A DNA stretch of 64,000 nucleotides. Source: Lepidonotus clava. Taxonomy: Eukaryota > Annelida > Polychaeta > Phyllodocida > Polynoidae. The number at the start of each line of letters is the position of its first letter. Position 1 is the stretch's first letter. The translations under genes and the position numbers were made by a program. Shown here in pieces: positions 1-11,989 of this stretch. The stretch spans positions 11,002,001 through 11,066,000 of the forward strand of contig OW387133.1 of the NCBI GenBank assembly GCA_936440205.1. The letters are read 5' to 3'. The notes below the pieces were generated by a model. It was not told where the DNA came from. It saw only the letters and a list, made by a program, of their open reading frames with translations, and did no database searches.

Positions 1-1992
1 ATACATGTGCTGACATCAACAATTTTTATCACTTTTATTTTCAATTGCCTGTTTTTCTATTTCCTTTGTGTTCAGCTGGTCTCCCACACCACCTTGGGGT
101 AGTGTATTACCATCTACAATCTACATTGTTTTGTAACGACAAGAGACTGGTATAACCAAGGTTGCATCTTTGCTGTTATCAGTCTGAATAGGAATCTGGG
201 GTCTTTGCATATAAGGAACTACACACCCACGGAGGTTGCTAATTGATTTTGTAATCTGGAGGAATAAGACACATGTTACATGACCTATGATAAACTATGA
301 TCCCAGAATGAAACCTGGCTTGGAAACAAAACCTGGATCTTTGGACTTCTAGGCCATTCTACCACTGAGCCAACACCTTTTTATTATTAGTTTTATACTT
401 ATTTCATGTAATACTTGGGAGCCTTTTCATAATTAATACAACTTAAACCCCACCCCTACCTCTCTCCAATGATCTCAACCCACCCCACCCCCACACCCGG
501 TAGCCAGGAGTCAGGTGAGAGAGCCGTGACATGGGGAGGGGGGAGGGGAGGGGCCTAACACATCAAACCACGACGCGTCACTTGCCAGCATGAGCTGTAA
601 ACGACTCGGGCGGTAACCATAGCCGCCGGGAAGGGGATCCCCGCCGGCCGGCCGCGCCTTCTGAGGGTCGGGTCAGGGGGTCAGGGCGAGATCCCCGGGG
701 GACAGGACCCCTCGGGTCAGAGAGGGGGTCAGGGTTCAGGGGGTACCGACCCCTTGGAGCAGTCTGGGGCGGCAGGAGAGCCTGGGTTGTCACGCTACCG
801 GTACAGAGCAGCATTGAAGCACTATAGGTCAATGCCTGGCCCAAGGGAGGACCAAGTCGTTGCAGGATGTTGAAGGTTTGACCTAATGAATGAAAAATGT
901 ATTGATTTTTTGTTTGTTTATTCAGCATCTTCACTTTACACATGATCGTCAAGATTTTATTATATATTTTGACAATGGTTTTCAAATTGACATTTTGTGT
1001 ATGTGTGTTTGTTTCTGTTTCTATGTGAGCGATTGCACAGAATTTTGTTTTATTTTTTTTTTTTGTATAAATTCTTTTATTCCTTGGTGACATTTTAAAT
1101 GTATATATGTATATGTTTTATAACCCCATTTTAAAAAAATCACCTCTGGACAAAATCAACAAGACTGCCATACCCATGGTATGACATCCATTCTGAAGCT
1201 TACAACTCCAAAACCCAAAGATTATTTTTTCCATTTTAACTACATGAGCCAAAACACTACATTACATAACATATTGTTTAAGAGTTATAATGATTAGAGA
1301 GCTAATCTTGAGTGAATAGTTGTCAGACTTTCCTATTACTGACATATAGATGTAAGTCTTTACGCCATCTTAAATTCTTTTTCTTGTTGTTAATAGATGG
1401 TAAAACCATAACAAAAAAGTTTACATCCTGTATTGGTTTTATATCTTTATTCGTTTTCTAATACGGTACATGTATTGTTGTGTTATAATAAGGCGTTCTT
1501 TAATTCATTGTGCTTTTTTCCTATGGACATTTCATTTACACGTGTGCAGTTACTTGGCGTCCTGATGAAAGAGATACACACTTAACACGGATACCTGAAG
1601 AACCTAATCTGAGAGCCATTTGTAAGACAACACAGTAAGTCGATCCTCAGATAACAATTCTCAGGTGTGAACAGTACAGGAGTAAAGGTCGCCCACTAAC
1701 ACACACCTCACAGTCATATATCATTAAGGGCCACTGAAAGCTCTCCACACACTCTCCAAGCAGGTTAAAAAAGGTGAGGAACATTAGGCGTCCCCCTCCG
1801 ACACCCGCCCCGGACAGGAGAGTGAGCCCGGCTGTAGTTACATCAATGCCCACAGAGGGGCGCTGGCCCGGTCACAGATCCGCGAAGCGCCGGATGTCAC
1901 CAGACCCACTTCCGGTCCTTTAATCATCGTCGTCAGGATCGGCTCACACTACCGGAAGTCGACACGTCAATGGCGCGAAAGCTTTGAGAGAG
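1..1992. other. Gene-poor flank
   Basis: I see no supportable gene here. The longest frames (minus 578-1093, plus 890-1090) have no recognisable domain and lie in low-complexity DNA: a C/G-rich block at about 470-760 and a T-rich block at 900-1080. The only identifiable item is the SINE-like head at 301-377, listed separately. Confidence 0.5.
301..377 (-). mobile_element. tRNA-derived SINE head
   Basis: Read on the minus strand, the stretch begins GGTGTTGGCTCAGTGG (377-362), which contains an RNA polymerase III A box (TGGCTCAGTGG). About 50 bases further on is a degenerate B box (GGTTTCATTCTGG, within 316-301). This spacing is typical of tRNA-derived SINEs. The part between does not fold into a convincing anticodon arm and no acceptor stem closes, so it is not a working tRNA gene. 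The tail and the 3' end of the element are not clear. Single-copy evidence only; repeats elsewhere in the genome would be needed to define the family. Confidence 0.5.
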
Positions 1993-2060
1993 GTGGGAGG
2001 GGGTGTAGGAGGAGGGTGGGAGGGGGTGTAGGAGGAGGGTGGGAGGGGGTCGGGAGGGCG
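1993..2060 (+). repeat. G-rich 23-bp minisatellite
   Basis: The unit GTGGGAGGGGGTGTAGGAGG plus AGG starts at 1993, 2016 and 2039, giving about 2.9 copies with almost no divergence. Runs of three to five G recur every few bases, so the plus strand could form G-quadruplexes. Open frames on the minus strand over this block (1933-2211) are made of Pro/Ser/His repeats and are a by-product of the repeat. Confidence 0.85.
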
Positions 2061-2689
2061 TGGGTGTGTGGTGCCAAGGCGACAGAGGTGAGTGACGGAC
2101 TGGAGAGGGAGGACCGAGGGGGGAATAAGTCGCCGAGGTGTTGGTACCAGTGTTGCTCTTAATGTTTCCGCCGTGAGAGTCCGCTCGTTGTAGGTCAAAC
2201 CGGAAGGTCACACCTAATTAGATACCCGAGACCGGTCGACGCTCACCCGATAAACTTAACTGTGTGGAAACTAAAAGAGTTATTTCTATTTTGGGTCCGT
2301 GCACTTCTCGACATTCTGTATTGTCAACACCTTTGTTGAACTGATCAATTAACAATTATCCATTATTAGCAACTAGTTTAAGGGGAAAAATGAGATAAAT
2401 AGTGCATAAAAGTGGGATGGCAAATTGTATTGTCTAAGGCAAGTAAACTTTTCCATTTATACTCATTCTACAAAATATATGTAACAAGTTACCTATACAG
2501 TTAGCTTTATCAGAATAAAAGATCTAGACTTACGTTTGTCATTCATCTTACGCCCCAATCAAATATGTTTATTTACAACATGAATTACGTCTTCATACCA
2601 CTGGTGTCCTCGTGTCGAAAATATCATGTTCTCCTTTATTCTCTTATGAACTAACAGTGCTGTAGACATGCAATCCTACGGCGGTGTTA

Positions 2690-3002
2690 TGCTTTATATA
2701 ATATGCACCTTTCCCACGTGGCTGCATTTGACCCTCTCAAACACCTTTCTCACGAACCTGCGCAATGAACCCTCCCATAGAGACTTTGTTCCCAAAACCT
2801 TTAGCCTAAGCCCATTGGGCTCCATATCCCAAACAGGTGTGCGCCTATACCGCTAGCAGGGCGCCACACTATTGAAAAAGGTCTATATATATATAGAGGA
2901 TTTGATCCCAACACTTAACCTGGCTCCATTGGAACCCATACCCCAACATATTAAGTGGTTCATGATCAGGCCTATATATTGCTGACAGGGCGCCATACTA
3001 TA
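2690..3002 (+). repeat. Dispersed repeat family A, two partial copies
   Basis: A segment at about 2738-2878 (from CACCTTTCTCACGAACCTGC to GGCGCCACACTATTG) is clearly similar to 45396-45529 (CACCTTTTTCACGAGTCTGC onward), including the phrases CCCATTGG and CATATCCCAA. A second, shorter copy follows at about 2905-3002 (TTGATCCCAACACTTAACCT to CAGGGCGCCATACTA). Neither copy has a coding frame. The type of element is unknown. This copy lacks the TA-flanked MITE that sits inside the 45-kb copy, so it shows the unoccupied site. Confidence 0.7.
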
Positions 3003-5018
3003 CATGTAAATTATACATTAATTCGCTAGTGTAGTTGGCTATAGATATTGGCTGAATGAGCGAACGAAATCCATGCCGCAGTTTATGTAGGTTTTGCTTT
3101 TACAGAAACTGACAAATATACGTTTTTCTTTCAGTGATGTAAATTGATTATTGATGATGAATAAATAAATCTTAAAGAATCATTACATGATGGTTGCAGT
3201 ATAGAGGAGTGGTTTATTCTGTGTTATCTAGTATGGAAGGTCCAGTTTCCAGATGTCAGAACCATGAGAAGCTTAGCCTAAACTTGTAGGGATGATACAT
3301 GTACTTACAAAGAGGCCATGGGGGATACGGTATCCCCGGACGGCTTCACCACCTGCCGTAAACGACTGACGCAACTTTCTTATTAACGTCTTCTGTTAAA
3401 GAGAGAGACAGTCAAAACTCCCTAGTTGACTTTTTTTTATAGAGATTTTCGTCCCTCACAATTTGACATTAACAAAAGTTTTTGATAATGGGTACTTAAT
3501 GTTGTTATTTTTGTCCCGGGGGCAAATATTTGGCTTTGGAGTGATGCCCCGAGTCACGCTCATAAGTTCAAAAATTGAAGTGCCTCCATAAAAGATGGAC
3601 GTGCCATCTTTCCACTAAATGCCAAACAAAACTTGTACGGGCAACCACCAACACAGAATAACCCAACCCGTGCACCTCGGTAAAACAAGCTGGTGTGGCT
3701 GGTGGTGTTTTCACGACCCCGTGAAACTGAACCCTGTTTGTTTGGGGTGCGCCCTGCCCCCCCTAGCCGCCCCTCCCGGCTTGGGTTGCCGCTGGAGAAC
3801 CCGACCCGGGCCCGGAGGCCGGCGGCGGCGGGGGCGGCGGGGCCGGCATTGTGTGGACCGACTGCCGGGAGACACTCCGCCCGGCGCCCGGCCGCGGCCG
3901 GCGGGGTGTGCAGCCTGGCGGGCCCAGCCACACCTCCTCCCGCTGTCCACCCACCCCCAGGTACGACAGATGGCCCCAAACCGCTCATCACCTTATCTAA
4001 AACCCACATCGCCGACTCATCTGAAGGCCGCGCACGATGAGGGTGACGATGTGCCGATTGAATGGACGGGGAAGGAGGTAGGAACTGATTGAAAGTGGCT
4101 CAAACTAAATTATTGCATAGGCCTACTGATTACGTTACTCTTCAACCTGCTTTGGTTACAGGTATATAGAGATGTTCTACTTATAATTATGAGTCTTGCA
4201 TGAGTAATAACGTATCATGTTTATTAAAGTGGACAGGAAGGCAGATAGGTATTTTAATTAGAAATATCTGCATTGTCACAGTAACTTTCATAATGCATTT
4301 AATTCGAGCAAAGAAATATGAAAATACATGTCGAGAGTAAACATTTTGAAATAATGAAGTAACACTTGTATGCTCATGGTATTTTAGAACGATTCCAAAT
4401 AGTAGCCTGTTTCAAATATCGAGTTACGAAGTAATCGTTTACAAATTCCATTTCAGTGGGTGATAAGGAATCAATTCAACCCTTCCCATACAAGTTAACG
4501 ACCTGAAAACGCCAAGCTCATTCGATCTCTTCCAAACCGTGCACAGGTAATGCGTTCTCCATTGTACCCTAATATCCACAGTGTAATTGAATCCTTCAAC
4601 AGTTTTCGCTTGACATGTCATCTACGGCGTGACGCTGATTCGCCCGGACGATAATCTACTCACGCCATCGGGTTAAGGACGCACCGCTTACACAGGTAAT
4701 CCGTCCGGTTACGCCCCCTAGCGGGCCTTTCGTGCATCACCGGCGTCCCAAGAGGCGAAATGTCGTCTGCAGAGCAGCGTTCCCGCCAGATCCCTCGTGA
4801 CCCGCGCCGCTGATCCCCGGCCGGCGAATTGTTAAGATTGGTGCTGATCCGGGCGGGGGATTTGTTAAATGTCGTCTGCTCGTAGGGTTCGCGTCGGATC
4901 GAATGAGGCGTGGCGGCGCGCGGTGCGTACCGACCCGTGCGTAATCCCCGCTCACAGGGCGCGCGTCTCATCGCCCCAGTTGTAGTGGGGTAACATCGAT
5001 GCTACTTTAATTCGGACT
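3003..5018. other. Intergenic, with two CpG-rich islands
   Basis: No gene is supported. The blocks at about 3690-3990 and 4620-4985 are strikingly GC- and CpG-rich compared with the AT-rich surroundings. In the first, overlapping frames are open on both strands (149, 157 and 115 codons), all rich in Ala, Gly, Pro and Arg, as expected from high GC alone and without any recognised domain. These islands could be unmethylated regulatory DNA or an unseen first exon; nothing in the sequence decides. Confidence 0.4.
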
Positions 5019-5026
5019 GCAAACCC

Positions 5027-5203
5027 AGGGACAGATTTAGGGGGGGGGGGGCACCTGAGGCGCCCCCCCCCCCCCCTAATTTTGGCCAAATTCAGATTTT
5101 TTAATGCAAAGTTCTCGGACCTGGAGGCCCAGCGGAAATTTTTACAATAGGGCGCTACCCCCCCCCCCCCTCACCCCTGTTGAAAATATCTGGATCCGTC
5201 CCT
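5027..5203. mobile_element. hAT-type MITE with 8-bp duplication
   Basis: A 177-bp non-autonomous DNA transposon. The ends are inverted (AGGGACAGATTTAG at left; AGGGACGGATCCAG read inward from the right). It is flanked by a perfect 8-bp direct repeat GCAAACCC (5019-5026 and 5204-5211), the duplication length known for the hAT superfamily. The inside has long G, C and C runs (5041-5052, 5067-5080, 5160-5170) and no coding capacity. A perfect duplication suggests a fairly recent insertion. Confidence 0.85.
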
Positions 5204-5242
5204 GCAAACCCACCCTCAGGGCTCCTCGCCCCAAACCTTTTG

Positions 5243-5403
5243 CAGTGGCGGATCTAGGTTTTGGGAAAGGTAGGGTGCACTTGGCCTAATAGAAATTAAG
5301 CAGGGGCGGCGCGCGCCCTATTCCCCAAAGTTTCGCATTTATTAAATTTAAATTGGCCAAAGGAGAAGGAGGGGAGGAAGCGCCCCCTCCAAATCCGCCA
5401 CTG
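5243..5403. mobile_element. hAT-like MITE, older
   Basis: The ends CAGTGGCGGATCTAGG and (inward from the right) CAGTGGCGGATTTGG form an inverted pair 161 bp apart. CAGTGGCGGAT is a terminus seen in non-autonomous hAT elements of many animals. The flanks (CCTTTTG and TCTTTCC) agree only loosely, so the target duplication has decayed. It lies 40 bp from the younger hAT MITE at 5027-5203. Confidence 0.65.
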
Positions 5404-6023
5404 TCTTTCCAACAGATTCTTGGTTGCAGGGGCCTATAGCTAACCCCCAAATTTGAGTGAATTCACTGCGCGGCCTCTTCAGTCACAGTAACAGTAATCA
5501 AGCCAAAAATTAAGTGTACGCACTTACACATTTTGCAGTATTTTAAATTGATTTTTGATATAATATTTTGCCTCATGGTAGCTACGCCAATAGCTCTAGT
5601 ACGTTGACGAGGAGAGTTGTGTTGAGATAAGCTGGGCCCGGTCCCAGGTGCGTTATGCCCCGGTTTGGGAACTGCCTCATTGGGCGGCCTTTTGTGGTTG
5701 GTCGGCCAGCCACGTTGTTGTCGAGGCACACGATCCTACCAGCCGCTACCCCTTCCCGTCGCCACCCCTCCTAATCCGCTCCCCCGGGAGGGACCCTCGA
5801 CAGGGGTGCGTCCCAAGAGAACCCCTTTTGATTAGTCGGATAGTGGGGTGGGGTGGTTTTAAGAGAAAAGAGTTGGCTTAGGTGGTTTGGGAAGGAGGGT
5901 TATAGTGGATGGGGGACAATAAGGTATGGGATGGTTAAAGTTTAGAAAAGCCACATCTAGACTAATGTCAACTTTACACAAGAAGATAGTTAGAATGATT
6001 AACCTCAACTATAAATGTCTATA
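5404..6023. other. Intergenic, nothing identified
   Basis: Frames here (minus 5463-5729, plus 5648-5881) are short and show no domain. The sequence is unique within the window. Confidence 0.4.
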
Positions 6024-6297
6024 TATATCGAGCTTGTGCAAACGTGGTCACGCGATCACCAAAATGTGATCACCACTCGATTGTCAAGAACACATGGCCA
6101 CGGAATGAATGGAAATTTATTAATTCTAAATGATGGAAAATTTAAGGATTATTTAATGAGGCTATTTTGATCACAAGTATCATCGGAATGTATTCTAAAT
6201 ACTTCAGAATGGTAAATAATGATGATTTTAATTTGATCGCCAATATGGCGACCAGTCCATTAGGGGCAGTCGCGACACCATCTGTACAATGCATATA
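6024..6297 (+). mobile_element. TA-flanked MITE family B, copy 1
   Basis: The left end (TATATATCGAGCTTGTGCAA, then ACGTGGTCACGCGATCACC) matches the inward-read right end of the copy at 56879-57142. Near its right end is GATCGCCAATATGGCGACC, also present in altered form in the 45-kb copy (TTGCCAATATGGTGCCTAG) and, reversed, in the 57-kb copy. The right end reads TGTACAATGCATATAG. There is no coding frame. Short inverted ends next to TA suggest a Tc1/mariner-derived MITE. The ends are less well preserved than in the other two copies. Confidence 0.65.
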
Positions 6298-6777
6298 GTG
6301 CTTTAGTGTATGTGAAAGATGCGAAATGTAATATAGTATATTAATTTACGTGTTTAGGTGAAACGGATTTTTTTCCTATATATATGAACCCAATACCTCA
6401 TACGATTACCTGTAATTTCTTGCCAGAAAGTTTCTCGCCCAAGGTATTCAATTCTCACATAAACTTTGACCAGCAAAAGGCCAACCTCCAATTGTCCTCT
6501 GACTGTGTGGTTGGTAAATGGTTGCCCATTTTACAGTCTTGCATGCTCGCCAAAACTGCACAACATTCAGACAGGAGCCACAAAACACATGATACACGAG
6601 TAAAATCAATCATGAACTTGATTCGCCTGCCCGTATTGCTTTTCCCCCTTCGGTTCTTAACTCACATAATCTTGATTATTAAACTGCAGATAATCTATTA
6701 TTTTTCTGTGCTTCTGTAACTCGATAGTGCTCTTTGCCTTTATCTGAAAAGCTAATTCTATGAGGTACAAAACTTAA

Positions 6778-7025
6778 GCCCCATACCCACTAGGCGATTT
6801 TAACCAGAGTCGGCCGATTCACTCCTGCTAAAATCGGCAGACTCTACTAGAAGAGTCGGCCGATTTTAACACCGACTCATATCAAACATATATATATTTC
6901 AATATGTCATACTGATTGGTAACCTGAATGGGAGCTAAAATCGGCCGACTCTGTGCCTAGAATCGGCCGCTTTTAGCACCGGTCCGTCGGCCGACTCAGC
7001 AAAACTGTCCTAGTGGGTATGGGGC
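6778..7025. mobile_element. TTAA-flanked MITE with CGGCCG repeats
   Basis: The element has a perfect 17-bp terminal inverted repeat, GCCCCATACCCACTAGG, directly flanked on both sides by TTAA (6774-6777 and 7026-7029). A TTAA target is used by piggyBac and Kolobok transposons. Inside, the near-palindromic motif GAGTCGGCCGATTTT recurs at least six times in both orientations, so a single strand would fold almost completely. There is no coding frame. Intact ends and flanks indicate recent movement by a transposase encoded elsewhere. Confidence 0.85.
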
Positions 7026-7029
7026 TTAA

Positions 7030-7696
7030 CTCCGTCGACATGGATGTAATGGCTAGATGAGAATTCTATAGGTTTATACAAATTCATCTGATGCCTCATA
7101 ATAGCCAAATAAAGATTCGAATAAACGTCTCAATTATCGTAATGAGTCACGTTTAAAGCTTTTAGTGTGTATTAACATTCGTGTATCTAATATGCAGTTA
7201 TTTTGATAGGTTCAAAACTTGGAACCATTCAGGAGACCATACGGGGGAGTGGGCTAACCTGGTGATGATCTTTTAATGAAATTAAACAGAATCACTGGAT
7301 GTACATGATTGACACGCTTGAATAATGAACGTGATTTACGAGAAGGCTTTGTATTTACAACTAAGCTAATCATTATAACAGGCTTTTACTCTGGCGGTAG
7401 GGTTACTTTACTATCATACATGTTGCAGTAAGGGAGATGCACACAGGTGCACGGTAAATTGTATCAATTTAATATCCAAACAGCAATTGGAAACTTGGAC
7501 GTGGAACCTGAGCTCTATATGTAATAATTCTCTTGATGGAGAGTGGCATTTGTTAGAAGATGGCCGGATGAATAAAACCAGGTATATAGGGTGACAGGTA
7601 ATCACACTTACTGGAGGATATATGTACTGTATCTTCTGAAAGGTAATGGTGAGGTATCTTCTTCACGGAGATGTTTATGGCGGCGGATTGCAGACA
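7030..7696. other. Intergenic, nothing identified
   Basis: AT-rich unique DNA. One minus-strand frame (7414-7605, 63 codons) has no recognisable domain. Confidence 0.4.
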
Positions 7697-7742
7697 GGCA
7701 TCAGCTTACAGAGGAGCAGCCTGGATGTACTGCTCATCACAT
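7697..7742 (+). repeat. Left part of 55-bp minisatellite
   Basis: The phrase CTTACAGAGGAGCAGCCTGG followed by ATGTACTGCTCATCACAT matches the unit of the array at 8312-8797. It is the left side of that array, cut off by the TTAA-flanked insertion at 7747-8307. Confidence 0.7.
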
Positions 7743-7746
7743 TTAA

Positions 7747-8307
7747 AGAGAGGAGCCAGTGAATTTGGATTATCATAATGCCGTGATCCCAACTATTAAA
7801 GTAACCACCATTCCAAATTTCAAACGATTATCTTTATTAGTTTAAATTTTACACACAATTTTCTGATTTGAATTAATTGTTCCCGTTTGCAGCCTGTGCA
7901 GCTTGCACTGTGCATTTCTCTTTGTGTGACGTCACAAACAGACAAAGTGAAAAATATAAAATCTGAAAAATAACTAAATATAGATCTGCTCCTCTCTTCT
8001 AGTGGGTCTTATAATGATTAAGGCTACTAAAGTCAATGACTTGTGCAAAAAAAATGTGTAAAAAGTTAATCATTATGCATTTTGCAAATTTAAAATTTAA
8101 AATAACGGCTTCTTTGTGTGACGTCACACACAGACGTCCATTTTCAGGGTTGCATGACCCACAAGATGTGGTCTGGTATGAAAACCTCATTAATTATCCA
8201 AATGAGGCATCTATACAAATAAAAATGTTATGTTCCAGTTTGTTACACTTAAATCTAAGATGTAGAACACAAATTGGAAGAAGATCGAATTTCACTGGCT
8301 CCTCCCT
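7747..8307. mobile_element. TTAA-flanked MITE inserted in a minisatellite
   Basis: A 561-bp element with ends AGAGAGGAGCCAGTGAA and (inward from the right) AGGGAGGAGCCAGTGAA, flanked by TTAA at 7743-7746 and 8308-8311. Each arm of about 190 bp finishes in TTTGTGTGACGTCACA, giving two perfect TGACGTCA sites (7927-7934 and 8119-8126). Frames inside are short and unrelated to any transposase. The flanks are two halves of one tandem array, so removing the element and one TTAA restores a normal repeat unit, which fixes the insertion site exactly. Confidence 0.8.
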
Positions 8308-8311
8308 TTAA

Positions 8312-8797
8312 ACACAATTGTCTCTTACAGAAGAGCGATATGAATGTGCCGCTTCTTTACCCTGAAACATAGTGTGTCTCAGAGCGAAGAAGCAATAATT
8401 TATTGTCTCTTGCAATAGGGGCAATATGAAGTTACTGCTTCTTCAACCTGAAAATATTGTCTCTTACAGAGAAGCAATCTTTACCTTCAAACATAATTAT
8501 AGACTATTACATAGGAGCAATCTTCTTCTTCACATTTAAACATATTGTCTATCACAGATGGGCAATATGAACGTGCTGACTCTTAACCCTGAGACACATT
8601 GTCTGTTACATGCAGAGGAGCAATGTGAATGTAACATATTGCAACATATTGTCTCTTATAGAAGTGCAATATGCTTCTTTTCCAGAAACATATCGGCTAT
8701 AACAGAGCGTCAATCTGAACATGCTGCTTCCTCACCCTGAAACATAATTGTCTATTACAGAGGGGCAACCTCTTCTTCACCCTGTCACATATTGGCG
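8312..8797 (+). repeat. Degenerate 55-60-bp minisatellite
   Basis: About eight to nine units with the approximate form ATTGTCTCTTACAGAGGAGC, then AATATGAACGTGCTGCTTCT, then TCACCCTGAAACAT. Units differ by many substitutions and small length changes, so the array is old. There is no palindromic core and spacing is irregular, which rules out a CRISPR array. Its left end continues at 7697-7742 beyond the inserted MITE. Confidence 0.8.
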
Positions 8798-11700
8798 GCT
8801 GTAATGCATCATAATGGCAATCACGGCATAGCCAGCACAATAGACAAACTCTTGCTTGATGTTGGATTAAATCATATTATCATTAAGTTAATGCTCCAGA
8901 AACAGAGTTAAAGGTTAATCAAAATTAAAGTACCTTGTTTTGGCTTAGTATTACTCCAAGCATTTAGCTAATACGTTCTCAAAGCATTCAATATGTGAGG
9001 CACTGTCATATTTCTACTTGCACTTTTTCCAACACAAACTCCAAAATAACTTTTATTTTAATTTTAACTTCATTGTTCCACCCGCTCTGACGAACTCCTT
9101 CCATGATAAGAATACATGTATACCATAGTCAGCCCAGAGAAGTTCCCACAGTAAAAGATTCGGGGGAGTAGGCTGAAGGGAAAGTAGTCGGTTGGCGGCA
9201 GTCTTTGTGGGCATTAGGTGGCAAGAATATTTTGCTGGTCATCAAGGATTCATCCGATCCCTGCCCTAAGGCCCCGTGAAACTTTAGTCGGATACTGACA
9301 AGAGTCTTAATGCACAGAGAAGTAATTTGGACGGCGGTGCTCATCCCCTGCTCCTCGCCATCTCCAGTGACTGTTCGCTCGGCTCAAGTCATCTTCGGTT
9401 CATTCCGCTTCTTTTACACAGAGTGTAAAATGTCAAACGAACGCATTGAGTTCTCTAAGTAGCTGTCATTCAATATTAATCCAGGCCCGATAGTGTTTAT
9501 GTGGGCAATTTTGGATGCTGCAATCACACAGATAATGTTTCAAAGTTGGTCGCTGGATAAATCCGCGCTCATTTGTAGCGGGGCCTCGACTGCCCGGGGC
9601 CTTCACAGGGACACACATGACGGCGACACCCGCACAATTAGTCCACAACTTCCGGCAAGCCCTTGACAGGCGTTATATTAATATTTGTGTTTTCTGCGCT
9701 TCATCAATTATAGGGGTGGCAGTTGCCGGCGTAACAGGCCTAATTAAGTGCAGGTAGCCTATGATTAATTGCACTTTCTCGCTCGGCCCCTGTCTGAATG
9801 TGACCATGACGTAGCGGTTTTGGGTTTCAAGATGGCGTCGGGTCTGACGTCCCTGTGGTAGGGCGGTGTGACTTTTCACCGCCCACTGTCACCTTGGCTG
9901 ATCTAGCCATCCCCTCCAACCCCCCAAACCGGCGGCGGTTATCCGACCTCCTCTCAGACTGAGAGACCTGCCCCAAGGCTGAGGGGTGGGGGCGCAATCA
10001 CCAACATTCTGGCGTTAAGATATTTTCAAGTGTAGGAGGTGGGGCCTATAACTTTGTTGTTGATTATGATCAGCCTTCAATAGAAATGGGGAATTCTGTT
10101 TTAAATCGACCGTATGTGAGCTTGTTTGATTAAATATTGTCTCCGCTTAGCACCGTTTATAGGCCCATATTCGCAATCGGTGAGTAAATGAGCAATAGCT
10201 AGGCATATGTCTCTAATCACAACTGCGACGCAACAACCTTCAGAATGACATGCCCTCAAGACTTTAGGACATTTTTGGATACGACTTGATATAATAAATT
10301 ATAATACATTGTACATTTAGGAAAGAATAGATATGCCAAGTCACAAATACCTCGAACCCCAAATTCCGTATTCCACAGACCGCGCCCTATTTCCCTGTAC
10401 TACTTACGCCTGTTGTTTGTCCTCATTTACACCACACCGGACTTCACCCTCAGCAACAACATACTCCAAATATTTTCAGACGCACCCCTCCGAGCAGCTC
10501 CAGAACAGAACCAACAAGGCATGAAACCACACCGACAAAAAGGATAATTTGCACACAGAGAGGAAGCAGATTGTCTGATAATTGGGAAGTGCGTCCTCGT
10601 GCGGCCATAGCCCCAACTGCCCTTTCATCCCGCGCCAAAATCTCGGTGAAATCTCGCGGTGGGCGGCGAACGCCGAGAGCAGACACATTCGGATCCGTCG
10701 TTAGGAGATGCTTTTGTTTGCCTGGAGCTCGCGGCGGAAGCTTCAAAGGTCAGTCGTGGGCCACGGACCGGCGCCGGTGGGGGGAGAGTGGAGAGAGACT
10801 GGGGGGAGAGAGGACGGCGGGCCTTTGATCTCCCCTACAATAGAAAGGTAAACTCGGCGTGAAAAGTGAGCCTGATTGCTAGTTGTTCTCCTGAACAGGT
10901 ACAGCTACTCTTGTCGAAACGATCCGCTACAAGTCTACCTGTTTGTCAGGGCCAAGTTCTTGCACCACAGAAAGATCATCATCACGTGATAATCGTTACG
11001 CTGCATGTGGTCTGATCTCCGGGCGTCGGACTATTTATTTTGTCTATAGATAAATGGCCTATCTGTTTTCCGCCGCCCAATTTTGTTTGATCACCTTAGA
11101 CAAAATACGGAAGATAATTCAGAAAAAGACGATTGGAGACATTATAGGTTCATAGTCCTAGATTACCTAGATTCCATATTCAGTTTTCGACAACAGATTT
11201 GGCATTATAGTAAATGTCAGTTAACTTTTCGCAATGTCTAGATAGGCAATATGCATAGACAAATGTTTCAGGCTACAAAACACAATATTTTGGTTACACA
11301 TACAAAAAGACCAAATTGCGCACCGAATCACTTCTTCACGAGGGGCTCCAAGTTCTATTCATCTTTGAGGACGTCAGCACTTTATATTGCAATGTTACAT
11401 AACGGTAATTAATGATGAAAGAAGTTTAATCAACGTTAGACCCTACTTATGGAGTTACATAGGCCTATATATCCTTGAGGAAAACAAATATTGATTATAT
11501 TGAAAGTCAAACAATTCATAAATATCAATATTTTGTATCATCATACCTTGGAGCAAATAGAAATAATTACCAAACAGATGAAGATAATATAACTTTTAAT
11601 ACAGGTTTGTGTTTGTAAATCTATTTGGGGAAGGAACGTATATATATATATTTTTTTTTGGTTGAAGTTCTTTATTTCTGACAATAGCTCGTACATCAAA

Positions 11701-11989
11701 GTTCGGTTTTTAGCTACTACCAGCTTTCAAGACAAAATTAACTGGTGTTTATATTAATCTATTTGGCGATTTCAATTGACAGTTGGATCACCATATTGTA
11801 TTTATACATGAAGATAGAAAAAAATAAGTAGTAAATTACACACAGGTTAGGTTATTTTTCTTTAATAAACAACCTCTAGCTTAAATATAACATTTGTTAC
11901 TAAGACAAATCAATGAGCGGTCACCAGGCCAGAACAAGATTTTAAACCAATTCATAGGGGGGAAAGAGTATTGTTGGGACATTAATAAA
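8798..11989. other. Intergenic; possible regulatory islands
   Basis: No gene found. The stretch 9460-9900 is high-complexity, moderately GC-rich DNA that includes homeodomain-type TAATTA/ATTAATTG motifs (GGCCTAATTAAGTGC, ATGATTAATTGCAC); it has the look of conserved regulatory DNA, but that needs comparison with a related genome. The stretch 10560-10850 is CpG-rich with short open frames in several phases and no domain. The 3' flank of the LINE (about 11700-11989) is AT-rich. Confidence 0.35.

Noticed and set aside
301-377. Functional tRNA gene
   Set aside because: A and B boxes are present but acceptor and anticodon stems do not form; it fits a SINE head.
578-1093. Minus-strand gene of 171 codons
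   Set aside because: Half of it is the complement of a T-rich tract and half of a G/C-rich one; no domain or splice context.
3560-4092. GC-rich gene with frames up to 157 codons
   Set aside because: Both strands and several phases are open at once, with Ala/Gly/Pro/Arg-rich products, as expected from base composition.
8312-8797. CRISPR-like array
   Set aside because: Units diverge throughout, there is no constant repeat with unique spacers, and the DNA is eukaryotic; it is a minisatellite.
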